From Luscinia megarhynchos (lineage: Eukaryota > Chordata > Aves > Passeriformes > Turdidae): a stretch of DNA of 64,000 bases. Every line of letters starts with the position of its first letter. Positions within the stretch are counted from its first letter, which is position 1. Of this stretch, positions 49,816 to 61,390 are shown one piece after another. Both the position numbers and the translations under genes were made by a program. The notes below the pieces were generated by a model. It searched no databases. It worked only from the letters and a program-made list of their open reading frames with translations, and was not told where the DNA came from. Location of the stretch: positions 40,590,770 to 40,654,769 of the forward strand of contig CM067568.1 of the NCBI GenBank assembly GCA_034336665.1. Reading direction: 5' to 3'.

Positions 49816-52079
49816 ATCCTTCAGCCCAGCAAAGTTTGTGATCTAGATGAATGTTTGGTGGATCTGGCAACACTTCAACTGTGTTCCTGCTGGGAACATC
49901 TGTAATGTTTGGCTGTCTTGCAGGTGTTTTGCTTCTGTGCACATCTGGCAAGCTAGCAGGCATGCAAGCATGGCCACTTTGACTTTCTGGAACCAGAAAC
50001 AACCAACAGTTATGGTTTCAGGGAGCTGTGTATTATAATACCCTTGCAAAGCTGAGCTGGGTTACCAGTAATAACTGCAGTGAATTTGCAGAGAGCTTTC
50101 GATAATGGAAATCTGCCATAAGCTGTCCTGTCACTAGGTGGAAAAGGTCAGTTGTGTATTCTGTTGGAGAAAGAAAATTGTGCTAAAGGTCAGAAGAATT
50201 AAGATATTTTCAGTCTGCCTCAGTCTGCCAGTTCCTCTGGTTCTTTACTGTGGTGCATGTTTTGTAGAGAAGGGGATATAATTAGAAAGCTGAAAAATCC
50301 AATAATGAAAGGCCATCTCCATTTTTTTATCTGCAGTCCTTCAAACTGGGATTAAGTAAGGGAATGCAAGTAAGTTTTTAGTACTGTCCTCTCTTTTCCC
50401 TCCAGAAAAACGTAAGCTACAGAGTACAGTGTGTTTTCAATACCTAAGTGATGTTAATCTGAAGTGAAACACACTTTGTTATTGAACACATCTCTCTATT
50501 AAATACTGAAATCACAGGACTGGCTTTATTCTATGGTGTGCTTTAGGCTTTTCTTGAGTGCTGGTGGATTTTCTCTTATTTTGTTGTAAGTAGTGTCTTT
50601 AAGATGCACAGGTTTCTATTGATTATGTATCTGTATTAAGCACAGTGAGACTATGTTAGCTAATGCAAGTTTGGAATATAATGTTAATTTTGCATATTTG
50701 CAGGTGATTCCCAAAGAAGCTGCATATTTGAAATCTAAGGGAGTACTCTGTTTCCATGTAGATAATGAGGCTCTGGGACTCACTGCTGTATGGTGTTGTG
50801 GAATCCTAAGTACATTGGAAATCTTTAGTATGCTAGAAGTGTTATGTGAAACAATATATATAACTAATGAGCAATCTCTCACTGATAAAAGTTGCTTGGA
50901 AAACCCTATTTGAAATACAAAAATTAGGGAATATAAACAAGCCATCAAATAATAGAGTAATAGATATTTAGGCCAGATATTCACTAATAACCTACCAAAA
51001 GCATTCTTGCACTAAAGGGAATGTTTCCAAGAACTCTAAAGCACATTCTTGTTAATACTGCTAAGTGTCTGTGCTTCTCTTCTCCTCAGGAGATTTCAGT
51101 GACACAGGCCACGAGGCAGAATTGAATGTTGGATATTGCAAACCATATTCCCATGCAAAGCTCAACCAAAATTTCAAACCGTTTCATTTCAGTAGTCACT
51201 GGGTTTGGTCTGCTAACTGTAGCCTGTGCATTTTTTTTCTTTCTTTTTTTTTTTAATAAATAATGATGCAATTACTCAATAATAGAGCACAGGACATGTA
51301 TCTCTTCAAACTGTAGCTCTCTGCCTCTGTGAAGAGGGAGTTGGCCCTTTGAGGGTGAAATAAGAAAGGCAGTATCAGAATAACAGGTTCATGGTGAGGA
51401 GCACATCTCCACAGAGACCAAGGAGGCTGCAAGCCACCATCTCTCTAGGAGCAACAGAAATATTTGCAGCAGCAGACATAGGACAATAAGATCTAACCAG
51501 GGTTTAAAGTTGATGGTGCAGTCCTTAGGGATCAACAGATATATTGGTTAAAATTGAAAGCTTTTAAAATGTACTTAAATTTCTTAAAATATAAAGATGA
51601 ATGTGTATGGATGGCAGAGAAATCTGTACTTTTTTGCCCTAATGTTTTCCTGTGGTCCCCATTATTACTCCTACCACTTCTGCCATTGAGTCATTTCTTG
51701 CAAAGATGTTTCTATGCAACTTTTACTGGTGTTCTTCTGTGTGGAAGTCTGCAAAACTGAGCTTAGGGTTTCAAAGACAAATACTTGCTGTGAAACACCT
51801 GGATCTGGCATTGCTGTGTGAATGGTGGCATTCTGGGAAGTTGTGCCATGCAGAGATGCCAAGATTCAGAGGCAGCTGTTTCTTTCTGTACTGTGAGACA
51901 CAGAGAGCAACTCCTCTATCAGTGATAAGTGCTATACACTAAAATTTGTAGCTAAGCCATGCTTTCCTTCCTTTGGCCCACCACTGGGTCTGAGCTCCAG
52001 CTCACAGGAAGCAGTTGACTGGCCAATTGTCACTTATCCAATTCTTGATCTGGCACAGCCAGGTGCCACTCTCCTGACT
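49816..52079. other. No gene recognised
   Basis: A T-rich run lies at about 51231-51257. Open frames up to 122 codons (minus, 50616-50984) overlap one another on both strands and show no domain. No repeat was recognised. Confidence 0.5.
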
Positions 52080-52600
52080 AAACTCCATCTTCCAGCTAGA
52101 AGCTTTGTCCATTATTCTGTTCATCTCTTGCACTGACTGTTGTGACTTTCTTCCTTTGGATTTCCTTGTGTGCAGCTCATTAAAGTGGCTGCTGAGATAG
52201 CAATCTGTAGCCATTTCTCTATTACTGCTCATCTTGCTTCACATTTCTTTCTGAACTGCCAGGTTTTTTTTATTTTTCATACTCAAATCATATTGCTTGT
52301 CATCCATAAAATTCTTTTCTTCCTTCCATTTCTGCTTCGTGTGATTCCTATTCAGCTCTTATCAGACTCCAGGATCTTAATTTTTTTGTTTTTCCACTCT
52401 TCTGTCGTTACCTCTTACACAGCTATTTGGCACGAATGCCATGCCTTGTCCTGTTTTTTTTGTGCACTGAACACCACTTTTAACTCATTCAAGTCTTTCC
52501 TTGCAGTCTTTCCCATAACCTCTTTTTCCCTGGGTAAGTCACTGCAGAAAAGAAAATTGTGGCAACACAAGTGTAAAGGGAAGTTTCTGGTCAAGAAGTA
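52080..52600. other. Strand-asymmetric (T/C-rich on plus) segment
   Basis: For about 500 bases the plus strand is rich in T and C and the minus strand in A and G. A hydrophobic 143-codon frame on plus (52170-52601) and a purine-rich 76-codon frame on minus (52002-52232) are by-products of that bias. Neither shows a known domain. Strong A-richness of the minus strand is common in retroelement sense strands, so this may be an old element I cannot name. Confidence 0.4.
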
Positions 52601-53047
52601 GTTTAAGAGACCATTTCTCATTTATTATACCTTGGCAATTTATTTGTAGTTCATGTGTCACTGGACTATGTAGCAAATGAAAAGGAAATTTTGCTACCAA
52701 AAACTCAGAGGTGCCACCTTTGCACTGGAGCATTTTTGGCTGACATGAGCTAAGGAGAGGTTTGCAGGGCCTTTTGCTGACAGATGTGCATTTGGAATTG
52801 CCTTTGGTCAGGTTGATGAGTAAACAGGGAAGTCTAGAAGCCAATATAACTGGTTCTATGCTTGAACAAATAGGCTTAGCCTCTGAGCAGCTTTTGAGCC
52901 TCTGGGAAGAAATTAGAGCTGAGTAAGCAAGTCCCTCTGTGCAGTGGATTCAAGAAGCATACAGTGTATGCTACAGCAGAGACAGTCCTATTAAAATATG
53001 AGGTGCTTATGTAGCATGTTGCCATCTGAACTGGAATATTTCTTTGG

Positions 53048-53265
53048 TAGGCTGGGGTAAGCTGCCCTGGTTGTGTGCCTTCCCAGCTTGCTTCCAGCCT
53101 GATGGGGTAGTGTGAGAGCAGAAAAGGGCTTGGCTGTGTTTTAGCTATCTCTAAAACAGCTAAAAGGTCCCCATATTATCAACACTGGGTTCAGAATAAA
53201 TCCAAAACATAGCCCCATACCGGCTACTACGAAGAAAATTAACTCTATCCCAGCCAAAACCAGCA
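53048..53265 (-). mobile_element. Truncated LTR fragment, same family as 24890-25411
   Basis: The plus strand shows AGCTGCCCTGGTTGTGTGCCTTCCCAGCTT near 53070. It corresponds to the TCAGCTATTCTGGCTGTGTCCCTTCTTAAC part of the solo LTR at about 25216. GAAAAGGGCTTGGC, TTATCAACACTG, ATAAATCCAAAACATAGCCCCATACCGGCTACTACGAAGAAAATT and CAGCCAAAACC follow in the same order as at 25321-25410. So this is the U3 side of a minus-strand LTR, about 215 bases long. The TATA box, R and U5 side is missing. No target duplication can be defined because one end is lost. Confidence 0.8.
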
Positions 53266-54699
53266 CTCTTAAATTTGGTTTGTGCATCCTCACATTAATT
53301 TCATCCTTCCTTCTCCTGGAGACTCAGGGTAGATAAAGGTGATATGGACTAGGTCAGCTGCCACTGTTGTTCACTGGGTGTTTTGACAGTCACTGTAATT
53401 TACTGCCATAAATACTACCAGAAAATAGGTGAAGAAGGGCAATGGCTACCTTTGTGATCCTGCTCTGATTTGAGTAGTGCACCTTTCAATTGCAAATAAA
53501 AATTTAGAACAATTAGTGTTTGACATTTTTAAGACTGTCATGTATGTGTGATGAATTATAGCAGATCTTCCTGGTAATAGAAGTTTACAGTCAGGAATGC
53601 AGATGCCTAAACTGAGTCTCTTAAATCTGTTTTCAAGCACCTAAAGATGTGGCCTGGTTTTCAAGATTTGAGCATTTTACAGCTCTTGGCAATTTCAGCA
53701 CTTCTGAGAATGAGGACAATTCTGTGGATGCTTAAATATGGATTTTGGAATGCCTAACTTTGGACATCTATTTTTGAAAATGTTGTCCTACATTTCTGGA
53801 GAAAATCTTAATCTTTAAAAGATTCCTATAAGGCTCTCCTTATGCAGGTGCATGCACAGATACACATGTGCATGGTTAAGTACTCAGCACCAGGAGTGAG
53901 TTCTCATTGCTAGTCCTGGCTGGGCCGTGCTGGGTGTTAACTCAGTCCTCCCCAGCAGTCCCCTTCCCCAGCTTAATCACCAGCTGGGATTCTGGGACTG
54001 TCATCACTGGATGTGGCATCCTTCATGCTTCTGGCTTTTGTTGTCAGTAATGCTAAAACAAGCACATGCCTGTTATGCCTGTGGATAAGTAATGAGAGAA
54101 TTAGGGCCAGGAAATGGGAATGTCATTTGTAGTAAGTGTTCATTAACTTTTGTTTAACTAACATTGCTGTTGTTAAGAATCTTGCTTGCAAAGTCCATTG
54201 AGCACCCAAATAATTTGCTAGCTGTTTGTTTACTGTACTGCCATGAGGAATTCATTATACTCAAACATGCAAAGTGGCCCTGTCTCGAGGCAGCATCCAT
54301 TCAAATGAAAGGTCTGTCAGGAAGGAAATGGGATGGAGTTGTGTCTTTTAAATCAACATCCCCTCACTAAAATCTTTTAGTAAGAATCCCATGACTTTTG
54401 AAGAGATGATTTACATAACTGGGAATTGCATCCTGTGAGGAACCTTTTGAGAGGAAAAATAAGGATCCTGTTTTTCATATTTACATCTTTTAAAAGCTTA
54501 GTTGAACTTTTGAGACTATATGTTTGGGTTCTGATACTACTGGAACTTTTCTGAGTGTCCATACTATCTGTGGGTCAAATTGTCAACATTTTTCCACGAT
54601 TAAAAAATACTAAGGGTTTTCTTTTTTGAGTCCTCCTGGAAGCAGTCTTTCTACAATTTGCATTTAAAAGGAATAGGTGAGAAAGTTTCTACGACATTA
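53266..54699. other. No gene recognised
   Basis: Unremarkable DNA. A GC-richer patch at about 53910-54000 (CCCAGCAGTCCCCTTCCCCAG) shows no coding signal. Confidence 0.5.
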
Positions 54700-54745
54700 G
54701 TCTCTTTCTTTGAAAGAGACATCAGTCTATTTTCTTTGAAATAGA
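54700..54745. repeat. Tandem pair of related palindromes
   Basis: First unit: GTCTCTTTC, loop TTT, GAAAGAGAC (54700-54720, perfect 9-bp stem). Second unit: TCTATTTTC, TTT, GAAATAGA (54726-54745, one unpaired T). The preceding words ATTAGTCT and ATCAGTCT also match, so this looks like a tandem duplication of about 27 bases. At one stem position the first unit has C-G and the second A-T, so pairing is kept. Confidence 0.7.
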
Positions 54746-57700
54746 ATTTACTGTGATTTTTTCCAAATCAAAAGGGCTGTTTGTAACCCCAGAAAATATG
54801 CACAATTTTTAACAAGGCAGTATTTTTAAATCTAAAGTGTTCCCTGATACCCTAGCTCTGCAAGTACCTAAGTGCCTGCAATGTCTTAGAAGCAATCTCA
54901 TTCTTCATTCTGTCCCCTTACAGCTTTTCTTAGAAACCAGGGGTTTTACCAGATGTGACTGTTCTTCTTTTTTGTATGCATGCATATTAATAATAAGATA
55001 ATATATCCAAAGGTCTCACTTTAAAAAAAATATTTAAAAATCTATGACATATACAACATATGCCTGTAGCAAAATGACCTGTAACGGTTTCCCTAGGATT
55101 CTATCCCTAACTAAAGCAACATGCACTGCAATGTATATCCATTGCTGTTATTCCTTATGCTCTGAACTCTCTTCCTCGTTGTTGCTGGCCCTTTGTTGCA
55201 TTGTTGCTGCAAATCTTTTATTTGAAGAGGAGGAGGAGGAGGAGGGAGAGGAGTGCATGACTGTATCCATGTGCAACACTGATGTTTGGATGGAACTTTA
55301 AGTTTGACCACATCATTGTTCTCACCTTTCATGGGGGAGTATCTCAGGTTTCTTCCATTTGCCTGAGGTTCTGGCATGGCATCCTCTTAAATCAAGCTTG
55401 AAGGGAAATTGATTGAAAAGAAAGCATCATTGTGGGAAAACAATTTATTCTTTTCCCCTTGACAGAAGGCACAGTTTTGTCTGTACTGTGGAATAAATAT
55501 TATCTGCCTGTTTGCTTTAAGAAGTGGAAACTACTAATTTCCCTATGATGGCTTTGATCATTATTTGAAATGGGCTTTTTCTTCTACTCTGTGCAGTCAT
55601 TTGATGTCAAGAGTACATAGTAAAGATCAGATACCCCATACCCTGCTGAATCCCTACCTTTTGTTTTTTCTCTTGTACACTCACAGAAATGTGCCTCCAT
55701 TAATGTACATCACTACACAGAGGAAGACAGTTTTTTTGCTGCTTGGTTCCTCTTTATTTGCCCTTAACTGATCCAACAGTCTCTGCTGCAGTGGTGTCTA
55801 AGGAAATGTGGACTAGTCTCTTGGTATCCTTTAGTGCCCACTACTTCATTTGACTCCTGGAGTGTCCCTGTTTAGGCAGGCAGGGCCCAGTACTGTTAGT
55901 GCTCCATAATTGCTTCTAAGTCTCTGCATTGCATTTTACTTTCTATAAGACCTTGTGCTGAGGCTGTCGATTGCTGTAGAAAAATTGCTCCATTGAAGGG
56001 CAATTCTGGGGAAATGTTGCCATTGAGAAGCTAGAATATTCTTTGTCATGCTTCCAGTCAAGAAGCAACCATGTCAGACTTGTATTTTATCTCTGATTCT
56101 ATGAGCACTCATACAAGGCTTTGGAAGCTAGATACTACCACAAGTACTGCTTGACAAAAGGATTAAGTGCAGACTTCACAGCTCTACAATTTTTCACATA
56201 AAAGTCCATTGTGATCAGGTCAAGAACCCTAGAAAGGAGAAAAAAAATGAAAAAAAATGCAGTTTTGAACCAATCAGGCACTGATTTGCCTAGGTGCTGT
56301 CTCTAGGAGTGAGGAAAGGGAAAGGGCTCTGGGAAGACTTGAGAGTAGGTGCAGGGCCTGAGGAGTGTGACAAGGAGAGAGTGCTCTCTTCAAGGAGGAT
56401 CAGCAAGACTTGCCTGTCAGGGACAGGAGGATAAAGTTGAGTGCTAGACTGAAAAGCCAGGCATCCTTTATCAGGATGGGGTAACAATTTGCCCTCTCAT
56501 CTGCAGGCTTCACATAAGATTCAGCTGCCTGGCAACTTGGAAATACTTGTCAGTTAGGAAGGAAATGCTGGCAACATCATCTTTGTTCTGTGGAAAGGTT
56601 TTGGATTAACTAGTATATGCAGAGCTCCAGTACACCTCATGCTGCTGAGTGCCTATATATTAATAGTTCTGTAAGTCCAATGAATTTTCCTGGTAACATT
56701 TTCCTCTATGTCTTTGTCTGAGAAGTGACTGTAGGCTGTGTATCCTGGACTGGATGTCTGCTGAGTGTCTCTGCTGTCATTCTCCTAACTGTTTGCAGAG
56801 TATCACTGGTAATTTCTATGTAAATTTGCTCAGGCTAGCAATTGAGCAGCTTTCTGTTGACAAATGAGGGAACATCTTAATGGCAGAGAGGCTGTTTAAG
56901 TCTCTTTGGAGGGAACTGAAGTGGCATCTTGAAGGTCGTGAGAAGATCCAGTTACTGTAATGTGGCTAAGGGGAACGCTCTCTGGAATGTCCTGCTTGAC
57001 TTGATGCTGCTGCTTCTCAATGAAGTTTCCACTCTGACAGCCTTGCAAGATTGTCACTAGGGTGAGCCTTTCAGACTGCCTTGTGCTTTAACACGGTGAT
57101 GAGTTTCAACTGGAGGGGGAAAAAGCATAGATAGAAATTGATGGAGTTTGAACGTTTTGCTTCCTGAATGTAATTCGGGGAGAAGTGCTGGGAGGGCTCA
57201 TTGTAAACAGAAGTTTTCAGTGAAAGGCAAGTGATTTCACCTATAACCTTGAGCCCTGAATCTCCTTTGAGCAGACAGACTGAATGACTTTCTTCAAGTA
57301 TGAAACTGCACTACATACGTGTATGTACTTGTGACAGTACTCTTCTGTATAATCTCTGTAGGTTTTGCACATCATCTGACAGTAGCATCCATGTTCCTTG
57401 TCTCCTATTTATTTTGGGTAGAAGAAGTTGGATTATTTTTATTTGATTCTTGTGAATTGGATTTGGTTTTGTCTTCCTTTGCTCTTGGATGTACCTACTT
57501 GAGCTATCTTTGGAACAATTGCAAAAACCATCCGTGGCTGAAGTTATAAAACTCTCTACAGTAGATTGAGGGCTGAGTGAGCTAAAGGTCAAGTAAAGAA
57601 GCAGAACATTATTTTAGATGTGTTGGAAGATGGAAGTTTATAAGTTAGAGCCAAATTTTTTGTTTTTCTTCTTTGTCCCAATGTAGATGGCTTTCTTACC

Positions 57701-58712
57701 TGTGCTCTCCTGGAAGGCAGCTATGGGTATTCAGGCATTGCCACAGCTGTAGATAGCTATAATAAATTGCCCAGAAAACTATTTTGTATTTTTCTTCTCC
57801 CAATGCCATAATAATGAATGAACAGATGAGAGAAAACTTACCTTTACTTCTTGTTTATCAGGTCTGGTTTTCATCACTCTCAAATTCCTCAAAGTATCAG
57901 GGTCCCAATGTCCCAATGCAGTTTATGTTGTATGAATGTATATGACAGCATGACTGTGAGGAACTTCAGTCAAATATAGGAAAACAGTAATAAAAGTACA
58001 TAAAACAGGAAAAAAGGAGAGCTAGAAAAACTGTGATTAGTACAGATGCAGAAATAAACAACATGAACAAATGGAAAGTTTGAAATTAGTTGTACTTATT
58101 TATTACATGCCTGATAAAACAAGATAATGAATCTGAATCTTGTACAGACCCCCAAACAGGCATACAAATGAAACAGGAGCATTTTATAACCACCAAATTA
58201 AGCTAAAAAGAAACATTTACTGCTGAAAAAATTAGAAAAACTCTCAGTGTCTTCCCATAGAAAACTTCTTTTACCCCAACATATAAGCAAAAAAATTGAT
58301 AGGGGACTCAAACTCAGTGTCTCTGCCCAGTATTCTCACAAGCTGTCAAAATTTGGCCACAGCCTCAGCTGTATAGTCAGTGACGCTGATGTGGCATTGT
58401 GCTTCTGGGATATGTTTAACTCATTAGCTTAACAGAAGAAAACACAAAAAAATCTAATGTCTGTATTTTGATTCAGTCTAAAGCAAATAGCTCACAGATT
58501 ATTTAATCACTTAAGTCATTAATACAAAGACATTTTTAAATTGATAAGGTAGCTAAGAAAAAAAAAAGTCATGTGAACAATCAGTGCACCTTTTAACTCA
58601 TGTTCATTCATCTCAAAGTCCATTGGAGTGGAAGCATGCAACTCAACAGAGCAAATATTTTCTTGAAGATATATGATCTGTGTAGAAGAAAATCACAACT
58701 TAGCCACACTTT
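54746..58712. other. No gene recognised; GAG microsatellite
   Basis: A (GAG)n run lies at about 55225-55253. CTGATTCTATGAG near 56092 resembles a CR1 terminal word but stands alone. Open frames up to 93 codons (minus, 57311-57592) have no domain. Confidence 0.5.
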
Positions 58713-58763
58713 GTATAATAATAATAGTAATAATAATAGTAGTTGTTGTTGTTATTACTATTA
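58713..58763. repeat. AT-rich triplet microsatellite with inverted repeat
   Basis: TAA/TAG units are followed by GTT units. TAATAGTAATAA (58722-58733) and TTATTACTATTA (58752-58763) form a perfect 12-bp inverted repeat with an 18-base loop. Triplet arrays in opposite sense can pair this way without function. Confidence 0.75.
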
Positions 58764-60356
58764 GAAGTATTATATGAAATTTTTTTCAGTGGTTTCATTT
58801 TGTCTGGTTTGGGTTTTTTTCTTCTGATGCACACAGTTCTGAGATTAAAAATGCTGAGATTCCAAAAATAAAAGGAAAATTCTTTCTGCATCTTGCATAG
58901 AGCTAGAACACAGAATTCATTTTCTGTATGAGTGGAAACAATTTGCTTTTCAGAATATTGGGACTGCAGAAGAAGGCACATAGAATAATTATAATAAAAG
59001 GACTATTTTTAGATAGTTCAGTAATAGTTTTAATTGCAAATGAAGGACATAAGTAAAGCACAGTAAAAAGGGTAAACGGGGAAAATCCAAATGGAAATGG
59101 GAAATGAAGCTGTGAGGCAAAAAGAGTCAGAGAGAAAACAGAGACCAAACAATGGTTCACAGTCCCAGTGTTAGGCACCATGTACTGATTTCTTCAATGG
59201 TTGTGGGAGTAGCCAGGACAGTTCAAGGAAGCAGGTGCTTGCTGAGAGTGGTAACACAGAGTAACCCCTCTGACACCTTTGCCTGTACTAGAAGGAGAGG
59301 AATTGGATGCTGGGGGTGCCTTGCACTCTCTGGACTGCAGGTTTCTACATTGAATGCTTTGTGGTGGCCGAGCAGCCTGGCTCTGGCTGCAGCTCCAAAG
59401 CCTGTGAGGAGTGGTTTTCTTAGACACCTACCCTTTAGCCAGGGATTACTGCTGCTATTGTCACTCCAATGCCCGCATAAAATGGGAAGGGACAAGAGTG
59501 GTGTGCTCAACCTCTTGTGCTGTCAGCATTCCCAATCTATTTTGGCTGTAAAATGTCATTTTTGGCAGTTCAACTGAGAAATCTTGGGCTGATTTTAGCA
59601 GGGAGAGGGGAGGGTTGTAAGAGAATTTTGCTGCAGCCATGTTGCACAAGAAGTTCACTTGAGGAGAAAAAAACAGGTAACTTATTTTTCAACTTTTAAA
59701 AACTTATATCCTTTTGCAGCTGCCCTTTATCCATTTCTGCCCTCTTCTCAACTTCTTTTACGTTTCATCTCCTTTTTCTCCTGCTTTATTTCTTCCATTT
59801 TTTTTTATGTTAAATTTTTTGCCTCTGAAGTATGGAGCTATTTTCTTCTCCCACTTCCCCCAATTCCCTTCCTCTTCCTCTAAATACAGTAAGTGATATT
59901 TTTAACATTTTTCAACAGTGACTGTCTGGACTGTAAAGATTGAGGATTCACTGGCAGTAGGTAATCAAGTACTAAATTGCAAGTTAGCCGGCAGGTAGCT
60001 ATTGTGTTGATGAAACTTGGGTCTGACACAGGTCGATTAGTAAGAAACAGTCCTTTTCTCTGAAAAACAATAAATATATTTATTCTGACAGACCATCCCT
60101 CAAGCAGGATCAGTCAAAGATGTGAAACTGGGGTTGTTCCGATGTACCTCCCAGGATCCTCACTTTTACTTCTGTGCATGGTGGCCTCTCTCTTTATCAG
60201 GACCTTCCTAGCTGTTTAATGAAACAAGGTAGGCTTTGGCTTTAGCTTCGCTATGAGATTTTGTGGAAAGTTACTCTGATATAGATAGCAGATGGACTCA
60301 GAGATAAGTGAAAATACTGCAAAAATGTCAAGGAGTAGACAAAAGGTTATGGCTGA
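58764..60356. other. No gene recognised; GC-richer open patch
   Basis: The stretch 59150-59580 is GC-richer than its surroundings and has a 141-codon plus frame (59152-59577) along with two open minus frames. The protein has no recognisable domain. I consider it more likely chance or an old repeat than an exon. It is followed by a pyrimidine-rich tract at about 59735-59880. Confidence 0.45.
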
Positions 60357-60430
60357 ATTTTCCAAGCTCTTTTCCAGACTCTGCTGTTGATATGTTGTGC
60401 TTCAGTTCTCCCACCTGTGAAATTTCTGAT
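60357..60430 (+). mobile_element. Possible MIR relic with internal deletion
   Basis: CCAGACTCTGCTGTTGATATGTTGTG is followed directly by CTTCAGTTCTCCCACCTGTGAAAT. Together these resemble the MIR segments CCCAGCTCTGCCACTGACTTGCTGTG and CCTCAGTTTCCCCATCTGTAAAAT, with the GACCTTGGGCAAGTCAC block between them missing. A plausible but weak call. Confidence 0.4.
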
Positions 60431-61094
60431 TTTTTTTCTTGTTAGCCTTTTCAAGCACTAATGAAACTCCAGTTTCTTTAAAAAGATGAAATCTGAAAAG
60501 GAGTCTAGTTTGTGTCTTCACCAAGTTGTGAAGTAAATGGTCTACACCTCTTGTAACTCACTTCCCACTGAGGTGGTGTTACTCTCTGAGGTTTGGGAGT
60601 ACCCTCAAGCTGGAATTAGCAGAGTGGGAGGATGGTGGGGGACTATCACAAGGACAACAGAAATTTCAAAGTTCTTATAAAGGGAGATGGATTTTCACTG
60701 TCATTGTTTGTGTCCAACACAATTACCAGGTTATTTTTAATAAATGTTGGAATGGCTCTTAGTCTGTGAATATATCTCACAGCTCCCATGTACCTCTCCT
60801 CAGCAATACTGCAAATCCTTCCCCTCCTTCTCTAATCCATTTACACATACAGAGGCACAGATGTCTACAATAAAGTCCATAAATTTTTGTCTTTCCTTTA
60901 AGCTTTCTCAAGATTTATTAATTTCTCAGAGAAGGGATATATGTCCCCTATTAGCATGCTGGATTGTAAAGACTAAGTGCTCTGTAACATAGACTAAATG
61001 AGATCTGAAGAGGTTGGCATGCAGCCTCATCCCTTGCTCTCTGTCTGTCTTCCACCCTAATTTGCTTTATATATAAAATAAAAATGTCAACTGA
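60431..61094. other. No gene recognised
   Basis: Ordinary DNA. An 82-codon plus frame at 60744-60992 shows no domain. Confidence 0.5.
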
Positions 61095-61390
61095 CTCAGA
61101 GACAAACTGTGATCGGCATTTCTCGCGTCTCTATAAAAGCTGCCTCGATTATTCATCAGGGCATGCTGCGTGCAGCAAGAGAAGTGATGACATGTCATTT
61201 GTGTGTAAGCACCCAGCACATTCCCTTTGAAGTGAGCATCAAATCGAAGTCCCCATCAACCCTGGAGCCTTCAGTCAGCCCTTAACTGTAAAAAAATACT
61301 TTTAAAAATAAAGAGGGGGCGAGCACTGTATTGGCAAACAAGAGGGAGGATTTCGAAGAGCCAAGGGGGTTAGGATAGCTAGGCTAAAAG
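61095..61390. promoter_or_regulatory. Candidate cis-regulatory element with paired palindromes
   Basis: CpGs are retained (GATCGGC, CTCGCGTC, CTCGATT, TGCGTGC, ATCGAAG, GGCGAGC) in a CpG-poor region. TATAAAAG at 61132-61139 is a good TATA-box match. Downstream lie a dyad TGCTGC-GT-GCAGCA (61164-61177), whose half-sites match a MAF recognition element, and a perfect palindrome ATGACATGTCAT (61187-61198), made of two inverted TGACA words like TALE-homeodomain sites. The block could be an enhancer or a promoter for an unseen noncoding transcript. No transcript evidence is available. Confidence 0.4.

Noticed and set aside
52170..52601. 143-codon hydrophobic frame resembling a membrane protein
   Set aside because: The hydrophobicity follows from the T-rich strand (Phe, Leu, Ile codons). 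No family resemblance.
56088..56102. CR1-like terminal word CTGATTCTATGAG
   Set aside because: No adjacent CR1 body on either strand.
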